Positions 1 to 8,806 of a stretch of 19,145 nt of DNA are shown in pieces. The DNA comes from Paraglomus occultum. Its lineage: Eukaryota; Glomeromycota; Glomeromycetes; Paraglomerales; Paraglomeraceae. The notes under the pieces are model-generated. The model made no database searches. It was not told where the DNA came from and saw only the letters and a program-made list of their open reading frames with translations. The stretch is taken from contig CAJVPJ010000678.1 of the NCBI GenBank assembly GCA_910592205.1, positions 1-19,145 on the forward strand. The letters run 5' to 3'. Every line of letters starts with the position of its first letter. The stretch's first letter is position 1. The translations under genes and the position numbers were made by a program.

Positions 1-928
1 TCATGGCTCAACATTTAGCTTTACATGACGAGAAAAACTTGGTTACGAGGATCTCACCGAAAAGTGTGGCCGAGCGAGCGGTCAGAGATGCTAAAATTTA
101 CTGCGAACAACTATACAAGTAAGTATAACTGACCTGGACAATTGCACACAGTTGCCAGACTATGACGGTACAGAAGAATTAACGTCTATTCATATATGTT
201 TGTTAATATGTGTCTAATCAATCGACTTTTGTTTGTATAAATCATAGCCGTCCAGCACCCGAAATTGAATTAATTGCGACAGACCCGACCGTAACAACAA
301 CTCACATCGAAGAGCACCTTCACAGCATTCTCTACGGACTGCTCAAGAAGTCGATTCGCACTACGATGCAACACAGTTCCCTTGCACACTCCTCTCTTCC
401 CGATCCATCGTCTTCTCGCCGGTCACTCTTGTCTTCCTTTATATCTTCATTGGCTCCCTCTCAATCGCTAAAATCAACCGTTGGTGTTCCGCCAATATCA
501 ATACTAATAGCACAAGGTGCACAGGATATAACAATAAAAATATCTGATCGCGGAGGTGGTATGCCAATGTCAGCTATGAATGATTCATGGAGTTACTTTG
601 TATATGACGAAGCCGAGGAGGCGCATGTGGAAGAGAAAGAACAGGCAGAGAGACCGTTTGGCAGTGGCGTTGGCATGAGTTTACCGGCTGCTAGAGTTAT
701 TGCACGATGTAAGTATATTGAAGCTGATGGATAAGTGAGATTTTGACCAAGGGTGTTTGACTAATGATTGATTTTCGCTGATTAGATTTTGGTGGCGATC
801 TTTCGTTTGTGTCAATGGAGGGTCATGGTACAGATACATTCCTCTCCCTCTACCGCGATGATACACATTTAGAAGCGTTTCCTGAACTAAATTCGTCTTT
901 GGACAAGAAATCCTTTATCCTTCCTTAA
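1..928 (+). CDS. Mitochondrial PDK/BCKDK-family protein kinase, 3' part (5' truncated by window edge)
   Basis: This is the C-terminal half of a pyruvate dehydrogenase kinase / branched-chain ketoacid dehydrogenase kinase family protein. These matrix enzymes with a GHKL ATPase fold phosphorylate the E1 subunit of the complex. I read three exons: <1-118, 248-708 and 786-928 (TAA 926-928), with GTAAGT donors at 119 and 709 and TAG acceptors, and the frame closes across both. Visible family features are LALHDEK and ISPKSVAERA in the helical domain, the G1 box DRGGGMP, the G2 box GSGVGMSLPAARV, and the closing YFGGDLSFVSMEGHGTD. The N-box reads HSILYGLLKKSIRTTM, where the family has the pattern H...E..KN, so the catalytic Glu and the Mg-binding Asn are replaced by Gly and Lys. 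The long Ser/Pro-rich insert before G1 is also unusual. An AATAAA lies at 1069-1074. The family is certain; whether PDK or BCKDK is not, and activity is doubtful. Confidence 0.9.
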
Positions 929-2088
929 TCGATGGATAATGTACAAAAGAGGACTCTTTATTGTTATAATATACGATATTAGCTTTTCAAAATTAATTAA
1001 TTTCTTTGTATATTCTTTTTTTCTCTTTACTTTGGTAATTTGTGTAATTTTAGCACTTTGCAAGCTGAAATAAATTAAAAACTTCCCAACATTCTTGGGG
1101 AAATTGATCTGTATTTGTTACCAGTCTTTGCGAAAAATTGGTATACCCCATTTCTAGATGTTCAATATCAGCCATGCGGCAAGAATCTAGGGATAAGATA
1201 TACAACAAATAATTGGTTTAGAACAATAGCTGCTCTTCGTCTATGAATCTTTAACAATCTTTGGTGATCATACTTGTTCTTTCCATCAGAAACATTAGTT
1301 ATCAATTTTTTGTGCTAATTAACCTGACGCTGATTAGACGTACGATATCATTTATAGTAATTATTCATAATAATTAAGCGACTTTTGCAAAAAAGTAAAC
1401 GATTTAACCATTTCAATACAAGTGACCAGAACTGGGTATGATTCGCAGATCAGCTGGCCACAATTTCTTCGCCTCTCATTGTTAAATTCGTCAATAATAA
1501 GTTCTTGAAAGCTGACTCAACTGTGACATCTTTATTATTATCGGCAATCTCCGAACATCAGGATTTCAGCAGACCTCGCTTCAACTTCCCACAAGCAAAG
1601 CAAACACATAATTAACACCCGCCTGATTATGATCTTATGACAACTGCTCAATAGAATACTATCAAGTTTGTAAGTAACATGTGACAGACTTATTGCTTTT
1701 TATGTCTATATTTGTCACAAGTATGGATGGGGACGACCAAGTCAAAAAAATCTCACGTTGGTGTTAGTCAATAACAGGTTCTCATGCAAGATGTAAACAA
1801 TACGGCGCTTTTGATAATCTTATCAAAGCAGTTACAAAATGACGCATTCTTATGATCATACTATAATTGGGGCGTTTTGAGACAAAGTAAACATGCACCA
1901 TTCAGGGATGCTGGGACAAAGGAGTGTGAGCATTAATAATAATGGCCTTTTTAGTTACTGATTGTACGTATTCTGTAGACTATTGCGATGCTCGCAATCT
2001 CGATAAGGTAATTCTAATTACTTGCAGTCCGTATATGGTAAGTAATTTATACAAGTCGAAAAAACTTGTTGGAAAGTATTACTATTAT
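929..2088. other. Intergenic, A+T-rich, no gene seen
   Basis: The first 150 bases are the 3' flank of the kinase gene, with an AATAAA at 1069-1074. Beyond that I see no long open frame, no recognisable protein and no obvious repeat on either strand. The small open frame at 1942-2127 partly covers the antisense of the transposase relic that begins at 2089. Confidence 0.6.
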
Positions 2089-2785
2089 GAATTTAACTTC
2101 TTCCTCTTGACAAGCACTGTATTGTAAACCATTGCGATAATGTTGACAAGTATCACACCAATCAATTCTTGGACTCATTGAATTTCTGGTGTCAATTGAT
2201 GCCACAGCTTTCTGAATGCATCATACTTCAATGATTTCAAATTGCCTGTCTTCTTCCAAACCGGCTAGAAAGTTTGATAAACAGACTTGTAAGTTGTTTC
2301 TGTTGGTAAATAAATAACTGATTGAGTTATTCTATTAACACTTCTTCCTGGACTTGGTAAACCATGTAATTCTCAAGATAATTTTTCACAGCAGTGGCAA
2401 CACTTTGGTCGATTACGTCTTTCATTGAGGCAGTCTTTTGATATTGCCATGAAGTATTGAAATCCAACCACTGTTAATTATAATTAAATGATTTCTGATA
2501 TTTTCTACCAATGCCCAGCATATTGAAATAAGTTTCTTGACATAGAGGTGTGTTGTGATCTCAGTGATAAAAAGTTTTTTTATGGGATCTGATTTTCTTT
2601 TTCGGACGTTTGCTGGTGCACCAATTGCTTTAATTTGTGCCATAAGAAATGCATCTTGTTCTGGTTTAGATAGAGATTGAAAAGCTTCACACAGTTCAGT
2701 TTTGGAACTTTGGCTGAACAACCACATTGACAACCTTTCTCAAAAAATGAATTGCTTGTGCATATTCAGTGGAACTACCATTTTA
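2089..2785 (-). pseudogene. Decayed DDE-type transposase relic (transposon coding remnant)
   Basis: Read on the minus strand from 2785 down, blocks typical of one eukaryotic transposon ORF family appear in the right order but in changing frames. They are a Cys-rich QCGCSAKVP block, LSKPEQDAFLMAQIKA, NTPLCQETYFNMLGIGRKY, SGWISILHGNIKRLPQ, GLPSPGRSVNRITQS, KYDAFRKLWHQLTPEIQ and DWCDTCQHYRNGLQYSAC. I know this order from uncharacterised transposon proteins of animals and AM fungi. The frame changes near an A-run at about 2573-2580 and several more times, and in-frame stops occur, so no functional protein can be made. The relic ends near 2089, before any part that would carry the catalytic core, and its upper end lies about 40 bases from the left end of the Tigger element. 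The superfamily of the element is uncertain. Confidence 0.7.
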
Positions 2786-2824
2786 ATAATTTTTCATATA
2801 ATAATAAATATAACCATATATTAA

Positions 2825-2851
2825 TACACAGTCAGCCTCGATAAGCCGGCC
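2825..2851 (+). repeat. Left TA target site and 25-bp terminal inverted repeat of Tigger element
   Basis: TA at 2825-2826 is followed by the TIR at 2827-2851. The TIR is identical to the reverse complement of 3782-3806. Two further bases outside the TA also match in inverted orientation, probably by chance. Confidence 0.92.
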
Positions 2852-3016
2852 GCTCGATAAGCCGGTTTTGGCTTAAGCCGGCCAAAACTTTTCAATTTTT
2901 TTCCCCACTATTTAAAAGTCCTCGATAAGCCGGCCAAACTATGTAAATCCTCGATAAGCTGTAAGCCGGCCAACAGCTCTAGCCAGGTCTTAGTTGAATG
3001 TGCCTCGATAAGCCGG
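2837..3016 (+). repeat. Subterminal repeats of the TIR core, left end
   Basis: The 13-mer CTCGATAAGCCGG occurs at 2837 (within the TIR), 2853, 2921 and 3004. A broken copy lies at 2950-2971 and a partial TAAGCCGGCC at about 2873. All copies point the same way. Repeated subterminal motifs like this are often transposase binding sites in DNA transposons; that role is an inference here. Confidence 0.85.
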
Positions 3017-3181
3017 ACCACGTGATTTATGTAATACGGAACACAAATTTTCACAACTCGTATGTTAACAATGATCTATTAAATCGTATGATCCGACCAA
3101 CAACAATCATATGATTAATTCACGTTATGTCATTGAAACATTATAACTTTATAATTAGAGCAGTATTTATATTATGTCAAT

Positions 3182-3290
3182 AAATCATACGATTAGACAG
3201 TATCATATCATCAGATCATACGATTAGAGCAGTATCATGTCACTAAATCATACGATTAGAACAGTATCATGTCATTATATCATACGATTA
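3182..3290 (+). repeat. Tandem repeat, about 32-bp period, inside the Tigger element
   Basis: The 12-mer ATCATACGATTA recurs at 3184, 3215, 3247 and 3279 (spacings 31, 32, 32), joined by a shared linker resembling GAGCAGTATCATGTCA. Degenerate relatives precede it (ATCATATGATTA at 3106, AATTAGAGCAGTA at 3153), and an inverted form, TCGTATGAT, lies at about 3084. It sits between the left subterminal repeats and the transposase remnant. Confidence 0.8.
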
Positions 3291-3315
3291 AAGAATATAT
3301 GAACAATCATACTAA

Positions 3316-3675
3316 TATCACAGTAGAATCAAAATACCAAAACGTAACATTTGTGCGATCAAGATTTTGACAGCAACGGATTACATTGACATTGACTCAA
3401 CTTTGGAAACAACTCAGGGAATTGATGACAATGAAATTATTAAGGCTGTTCAGGAGACGACTGAAGATGAAGAAGTAACTGAAGAAGATAAATGTCCATT
3501 GGTTTCAAATAAGATGGCTTTAGAAAGTATACAGAATTTATTAAATTATTTGCAGCAATCGGATGATATAAATGTAAATAGTTCCGTGTTGTCAGGGATG
3601 AAAGATTTGCAACGTCAATTAAGAAAAAAACAAGTCGATTCTCTAAGACAATCTAGTCTGCAGGAATATTTATGA
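3316..3675 (+). pseudogene. C-terminal fragment of Tigger-type transposase
   Basis: The frame is open from 3316 to the TGA at 3673-3675, with the recognisable part from about 3367. It shows the acidic Tigger C-terminal pattern: DYIDIDSTL, a stretch like DDNEIIKAV, an E/D-rich linker, then ALESIQNLLNYLQQ and a basic tail ending RQSSLQEYL, matching the kQttItdFF-like ends of Tigger/jerky transposases. No upstream DDE core or DNA-binding (CENP-B-like) region is present inside the element, and there is no ATG at the start of homology. An AATAAA at 3691-3696 follows the stop closely and is probably the original polyadenylation signal. It cannot encode an active transposase. Confidence 0.85.
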
Positions 3676-3720
3676 TGTAATCATATTAATAATAAAATTG
3701 TTTGACTAAATACCTTTCAT

Positions 3721-3761
3721 CACGTGAGTCTCGATAAACCGGTCGTCTCGATAAGCCGGCC
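3721..3761 (+). repeat. Subterminal repeats of the TIR core, right end
   Basis: Copies at 3730-3742 (one change, AAACCGG) and 3747-3761 have the same orientation as the left-end copies, opposite to the adjacent right TIR. A CACGTGA at 3721-3727 pairs with CACGTGAT at 3019-3026 on the left side. Confidence 0.8.
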
Positions 3762-3781
3762 ATCAGAGCCCAGCTCCTGTT

Positions 3782-3808
3782 GGCCGGCTTATCGAGGCTG
3801 ACTGTGTA
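3782..3808 (-). repeat. Right 25-bp terminal inverted repeat and TA target site of Tigger element
   Basis: The TIR at 3782-3806 is the exact inverse of the left one and is followed by TA at 3807-3808. Read on the minus strand, the kinase pseudogene frame runs straight into this repeat. Confidence 0.92.
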
Positions 3809-5690
3809 TTGGTTGCTGTGAAGCAAGTTGATTGCATTCTGCACATCAGCATATATATTTTTGCGGATGTGCGAGTTTGAGATCTCATCAGGTTCCAGCG
3901 GCTGATGGTCAACATATGGCATGATCACAACATGGAATTTTCCAAGCGCTGCAGTATTTCCAAAGTAGAGTACCGTAGGGGCGAGTTGAATTGTGGCGCA
4001 GAGCAGGTGTATCTTTGCGTAAACTTCACTACAATCAAGCGCTGATCCCGTTCGGTCTTTGCCTTCCACACCAGTCTGGTACGCCCCTCTCTGTCAACTG
4101 GGAAAGGTATGTGAAGGCAACGGGTGTGCCGGCTGAATCTACAAACTGTCGAAAATGCGGAAAATAGCGTTGTTGTCCATCCACACTAGAACTGGTTAAA
4201 CCTGTGTAGAACATTTGTAACTTATCGAACGCACGACCGAGCGCTACCAGAATTCGAGAAACGCGTCCAACATGCTTGTCATCATATAGTGTTTCCGTCA
4301 AGGGAAGGAATGGCGTCAACAGCTGCACTACAGTTTTGTCGAGAAGGACAGCTCCAAGAATGCACATCCATGGACCAGCGATGGCAACCCCAAAGGTTGG
4401 GCAACAGCAAAGATCTCGAATACTTTTTGCCTGCGCAGAAGGAAATAACTAGGAATATTAATAGCTATGAACAGTTCAATAGTAAATGATTACATACATC
4501 GTCCTGAGACCTATAGCCACGGTAGTATAGGGCTGTTTGAAGCGTCGGGTCGGTTCCACCCGTTCCAACCTCGTTTTTGAACTCCAGTATCATCCGGTAA
4601 GCCACTGACTCGTTGATATTAGTAATTAAGACTCCGTCACTTGAGCAATCGCGCTTTCCGAAGTTTGCTGAACCGATGTGACCCCATATTTTTCCAAGGA
4701 TTTTCTTGATTGTGGTTTTGCGAGCATCTTCGTCGTCGTAGAATTCTGCCGACGCCCAAAGAAAGTCCTCAGTCAATTGGTAGGTTTTATCAGGTATCAC
4801 GAGACTTTGATCATCCATATCTCGAATGAATTCGCCGAATACCGGATGGAAGAGGACAACTGGTGGACCCGTCTGCTCAAAAGGGCGACCATTAAGAATT
4901 GTCTTTTGCTTTTTGTTCGCTGGAAAATGCTGCTGGCTTTGCAGCCACTGACGGGTCACTTGCATCAAGGCCAGCCTTAACAGTCTCTCTGCCTGACATA
5001 AGAAAAAAAAATGAGATTAACACATAGCAAAGGAGGGAGTGGAAGATAAAAAACTAACCAGCTTCGAGCTTTTCCCGTTTAATACTATCGATGCCAACCT
5101 CCGGAGTGCTGGTTCGTTTGCCAAGCAAGCCCTTAAGCCCTGGTAACTCGGTTGTGGAGAATGCGTATGGATGGAGCGTAATTAATCAATGGATAAAACG
5201 AGTTTTGGAACTTTCAGCGAGACAATCGGAAAAGTCAACAGAAGGTAATTATGAAGAAAAAAAAAAGTCTTGAATGTCGAAAAAGGTAATCTCCGACAAC
5301 TTTGCGTCCACTCGCTAGAATTACTACGCGTTCAACCACTTACCAGGCTCGACGACCCCCTTGATTTTCTTGAGTTCCTCAACAAGGTCTACGATTTGCG
5401 ATGCAGGTCCTCTCTTCATCCATCTTGTATAAGCTTCTCCTCTGTCGCTTTAAGCAAGGTCCTGCCAGCGACCTTATTCTCTTTGATTTTATCAATGTCT
5501 CCGTCATCGAGAAAATAATGGTCTTTATTGGCCCGAAGAAATTCAAGAACAGCCCTTGGACTCCGTCTTCGGGGAGCCCAAAGGGTATGTTCACGTTTGT
5601 GCTGGAGCTGGTGGTCGACATTGTTGCAGTCGAAGAGAGAGCGCCACTCCCCGATTTTCGAAATTCGCGCTGGGTCCCATGAACAGGAGT
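3807..5690 (-). pseudogene. SAM-like / nuclease-like / protein kinase pseudogene, cut off by the Tigger element
   Basis: On the minus strand, successive exons carry a SAM-like helical domain (5679-5344, with VLEFLRANKDHYFLDD and VAGRTLLKATEEKL), a linker exon ending at 5059, and a middle exon (4992-4498). The middle exon has SSDGVLITN and LEFKNEVGTGG, a D...ExK pattern like a PD-(D/E)xK nuclease core. The last exon (4430-3807) carries a helical region (WMCILGAVLLDKTVVQLL) and a kinase N-lobe with VVKF (the ATP-binding Lys, near 4025) and VVIMPYVDHQPL at the hinge. Frames break near 5420, 4070-4080 and 4006-4016, and possibly near 4890. The reading ends at INLLHSNQY, where kinases continue into HGD/GDLR, and there the Tigger TIR begins. 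No C-lobe (GDLR, DFD) is found beyond the element. Such proteins are abundant in AM fungi and resemble Crinkler-type effectors; the function of this copy is lost. Confidence 0.8.
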
Positions 5691-7291
5691 ATTGAATTGC
5701 TCAGTTTATAGTTTATAGCAAATTATTGTAGTTACACAAGGTATTGACGATCAGTAAAACATAATTTTCCGAACCCGTACTTTACGTATTTACTATGCAT
5801 TTTTGTTTCAGGAAAAACTGCAAAATGGTAACGGGATTGGACCTATCATTATTCGCAAGCTCGCTGTTATTAAATGTTTTTCTCTAGTTTATGCCATAAT
5901 TTATATAATAATATCAATTCTTGCTCTGACATGCGGGAATTCCTGATTGTCTTATCATGGTAAAGAGCGCGTATTAGATAAGTTTCACGTACGAAAAGAG
6001 GTATTGAATTGATTTTTTCTGTTCAGCATGGATGGTTAACTTTGCTAATTATGCGGAAAAACACAATGTTCAAAAGCTACGTTCTCAAGGATTTGGTAGT
6101 GAACAAACTGATAGTGCACCGCAAGCAGGGTAGATAATTTCATTAAAGTACCAAGATCAACGTTGTTTTACATGTCTTTTTTTATCTATATTTTGGACGG
6201 CTCATTAAAGAGAAGGTCAATGGACACAGATTATTAGTATGTCATAAGATAGTAATAGTGAATTCTGTCATAACAGTGAACTAAAGTCTCTGCCATCAAC
6301 ATCTAAATTAAATCGCTTCTCACCCTCCTCTCCCTGCATTTATCTTTACCATTCTTTATTGCACCTCTGTTCTCTGACAAGAGTCAGTTGTACCATGTTA
6401 AAATTAGATGCAGCTAATATCAGTAGTTAAACAATAAAAATCCTCAGATCACTATAGCTGTCAACATATTTACTACAACATAAGTATTAAGTATGCCTCG
6501 TAGAGTTAGGTCTGTTATCAGAAATTCAAGAACTCTCACAAAATATTAATGTGATATCCAAAATTCATATTGAAGCGATTCAAATGATATGAAATTTATT
6601 ATATGTTATCAATTTACGTTGCGTATTTTATGTCGATTATCATCATGTGACGAGCCCACTGTACCTGGAAATGCTATTCATCAGCATCGAATGTATCCAG
6701 AACTCTACGAACAATAAGCTTAGTTTATTGGAACAAATTATTATCGCTCTACAGCGTAATTACATAGCCAACTTTTTGTGACTAATTTCCGGAAGCTTGA
6801 TTTCATGTTTCGCAGGCAAGTTACTACGTATTATATTTCGTAGCTCCTCATTGACTTGTAAGTAAAATCTATACGAGTTCTCTTAAGAAAACGTCAATAT
6901 AAATAGTTATTACACTATGATTCGGTATGCGGACAATCATACAATAGAAAGATATAATTCGAACGGGTGTCAAATATGTTGAGTTTTTGGTTTGGCCCGT
7001 ATTAATACGGCGTGGAGAACTTGTGATGTAATATGTAACAAATACACTTTGTCATCAATGATGATTAGACTTGCCTATTGCCCAGTTGAAGCTGTCGTGT
7101 ATAGAATGCGTAACTCGCGTTTTCTTCGACATGGTAACACAAACTGATCTTCAAATCCAACCAATCAAAACAGCAGTTCCACGCAAGAAGCGTGCGCAAT
7201 CCAAATAGTCAAAAAATCGTCTTTTCACAAATCAACCGTCCCGGAAATTGTTTCGCTTTTGTATCATTTACACATAACTCTTAATTAGAAC
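5691..7291. other. Intergenic, no gene seen; proteasome gene promoter at right end
   Basis: About 1.6 kb of A+T-rich DNA without a supportable open frame or RNA gene. The last 200 bases are the upstream region of the proteasome alpha-2 gene. They contain a CCAAT at 7161-7165, about 130 bases before its ATG, and no clear TATA box. Confidence 0.55.
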
Positions 7292-8558
7292 ATGAGTGAC
7301 AGATACAGGTATGTATCAATCATTTGAACAGGATGAACGTTGTGAACACATAAATATGATCGGTCCATAGTACGTAATCAAAGCGCGCTAACATTATTTT
7401 TTTGGGTCTATTCATTAGCTTCTCGTTAACAACTTTCTCACCATCAGGGAAACTTGTCCAGATCGAATATGCTCTTAAAGCAGTGGCTCAGGGTGTTACA
7501 AGCATAGGGATAAAAGGTTAACGAGCGTTGTATTCTCTGTAATAATCGATAAGGATACTTAATTAACCGCACATCTCTTTCTTACTACGTCGAAACGCAT
7601 TATCGTTTCTCCTAATCTAACTGTTCGGTCTTTTTGTTTGCCAATTTAGCAACCAATGGCGTTGTTATTGCAACAGAGAAAAAATCGGCTTCTTCTCTAA
7701 TTGACGATAGTTCTCTGGAGAAAGTAGCTGTCGTATGTCCAAATATTGGCATGGTCTATTCGGGAATGGGTCCTGATTTCCGAGTACTCACTACCAAAGC
7801 GCGCAAGGCTGCTCAGAAGTACAAAAGAATCTATAATGAATACCCGCCTACTGGGATTTTGGTCAAGGAGGTTGCTAGTGTCATGCAAGAGTTTACACAG
7901 AGTGGGTGAGTATGGTTTGGATTGTGTGGAGAATATCAGTGAAATTAGATGACAGAATGAGCAGGTGTAACGTTTCGAGATACATATTCACGTAATTGTT
8001 CGATGCCTATTGATATAATTTTGCTGCTCTAGCGGTGTTCGTCCATTTGGTGTATCGTTATTAATCTGTGGATATGATGAGAAGGGTCCTGGGTTGTATC
8101 AAGTGGATCCATCAGGATCATATTGGGCCTGGAAAGCATCCGCAATTGGGAAGAATATGGTTAATGCAAAGACGTTTCTTGAGAAGCGGTGAGTTACGAA
8201 AGACCATCAACTTTGGACATCTATGGTCTGACCGTTTTTTTTGTTTTTTTTTTTGTTATATTTGACATAACTTTATCAACTTAAACTTATCCAACGCTTC
8301 TTTTGCATTCACGAACGTCCGCAAATTTGCATATCCTTAATAATTGAAAGTTACAACGACGACATGGAACTCGAGGATGCAGTACATACAGCCATTATTA
8401 CTCTGAAGGAAGGATTTGAGGGTGAAATGAATGAACACTCGATCGAAATTGGAGTAATCGGAGGAGGAAATTTCGGGTTTGGTCCGGGGAAAGAAGAACC
8501 AGTCTTCAAAAAGTTGACACCGGAGGAAATTAAAGATTATTTAGCCAATATTGTATAG
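7292..8558 (+). CDS. PSMA2: 20S proteasome subunit alpha type-2
   Basis: Alpha-ring subunit of the 20S core proteasome (yeast Pre8 equivalent); it has no protease activity of its own and helps form the gated ring. Five exons: 7292-7308, 7419-7516, 7650-7905, 8033-8188 and 8351-8558 (TAG at the end), total 735 coding bases, 244 residues, against 234 in human. All introns are GT..AG. The N-terminus [20 protein letters not shown] is the alpha-subunit signature. [55 protein letters not shown] and the closing [14 protein letters not shown] follow the family closely. The C-terminal third has a small Gly-rich insert ([13 protein letters not shown]) compared with the animal protein. The start is the only ATG that yields the signature. 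The gene is convergent with the next one, 248 bases between stops. Confidence 0.97.
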
Positions 8559-8742
8559 TTATGTGAATGAAATTTGATACGGGATGGGAAGTAAGGAGGT
8601 AGTTCAAGAGGCTACTAATAGCACAATCTACAAGAGCTGACTTTGATATTTATATTTTGATAAAAAGAACTTCGAAAGAATCTCAATTACCAGAAGAGTA
8701 TCCACAAAGGGTGAAAGGGTTTCTACACTCGTTTATAACTGT

Positions 8743-8748
8743 TTTATT
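8743..8748 (-). promoter_or_regulatory. Polyadenylation signal of the stomatin-like gene
   Basis: TTTATT on the plus strand is AATAAA on the minus strand, about 60 bases past the stop codon. It lies inside the short convergent spacer shared with the proteasome gene. Confidence 0.6.
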
Positions 8749-8806
8749 TTTGTTTGCAATTCCTTTTCTATTACCCAGTAATATTGCAAGTCATATACAA
8801 GCAATA

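Larger units (their letters stand above)
2827..3806 (+). mobile_element. Tigger/pogo-like DNA transposon, internally deleted non-autonomous copy (980 bp)
   Basis: The element is bounded by perfect 25-bp terminal inverted repeats (2827-2851 and 3782-3806, beginning CACAGTCAGCCTCGATAAG). Both ends abut a TA dinucleotide (2825-2826 and 3807-3808), the target duplication expected for the Tc1/mariner/pogo superfamily. Inside it only the 3' end of a Tigger-type transposase survives (to 3675) and the DDE catalytic core is missing, so it could only have moved with help from a complete relative. Several extra copies of the TIR core and a 32-bp tandem repeat fill the left half. The right end abuts the truncated kinase pseudogene. 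Confidence 0.92.

Noticed and set aside
681-866. Minus-strand open frame
   Set aside because: It covers an exon-intron-exon stretch of the kinase gene on the other strand and has no protein features.
1942-2127. Plus-strand 61-codon frame with ILITCSPYMVSNLY
   Set aside because: It partly overlaps the antisense of the transposase relic, has no family match that I can defend, and ends at random.
3060-3300. CRISPR-like array (regular short repeats)
   Set aside because: The units are near-contiguous degenerate tandem repeats without unique spacers, inside a eukaryotic transposon.
4289-5682. Several plus-strand open frames (4289-4489, 4678-4980, 5091-5273, 5270-5518, 5401-5682)
   Set aside because: All are antisense to the exons of the SAM/nuclease-like/kinase pseudogene, whose minus-strand reading shows recognisable domains.
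7697-8265. Other-frame and antisense open frames within the proteasome gene
   Set aside because: They overlap exons 3 and 4, whose frame gives an unmistakable alpha-2 subunit.
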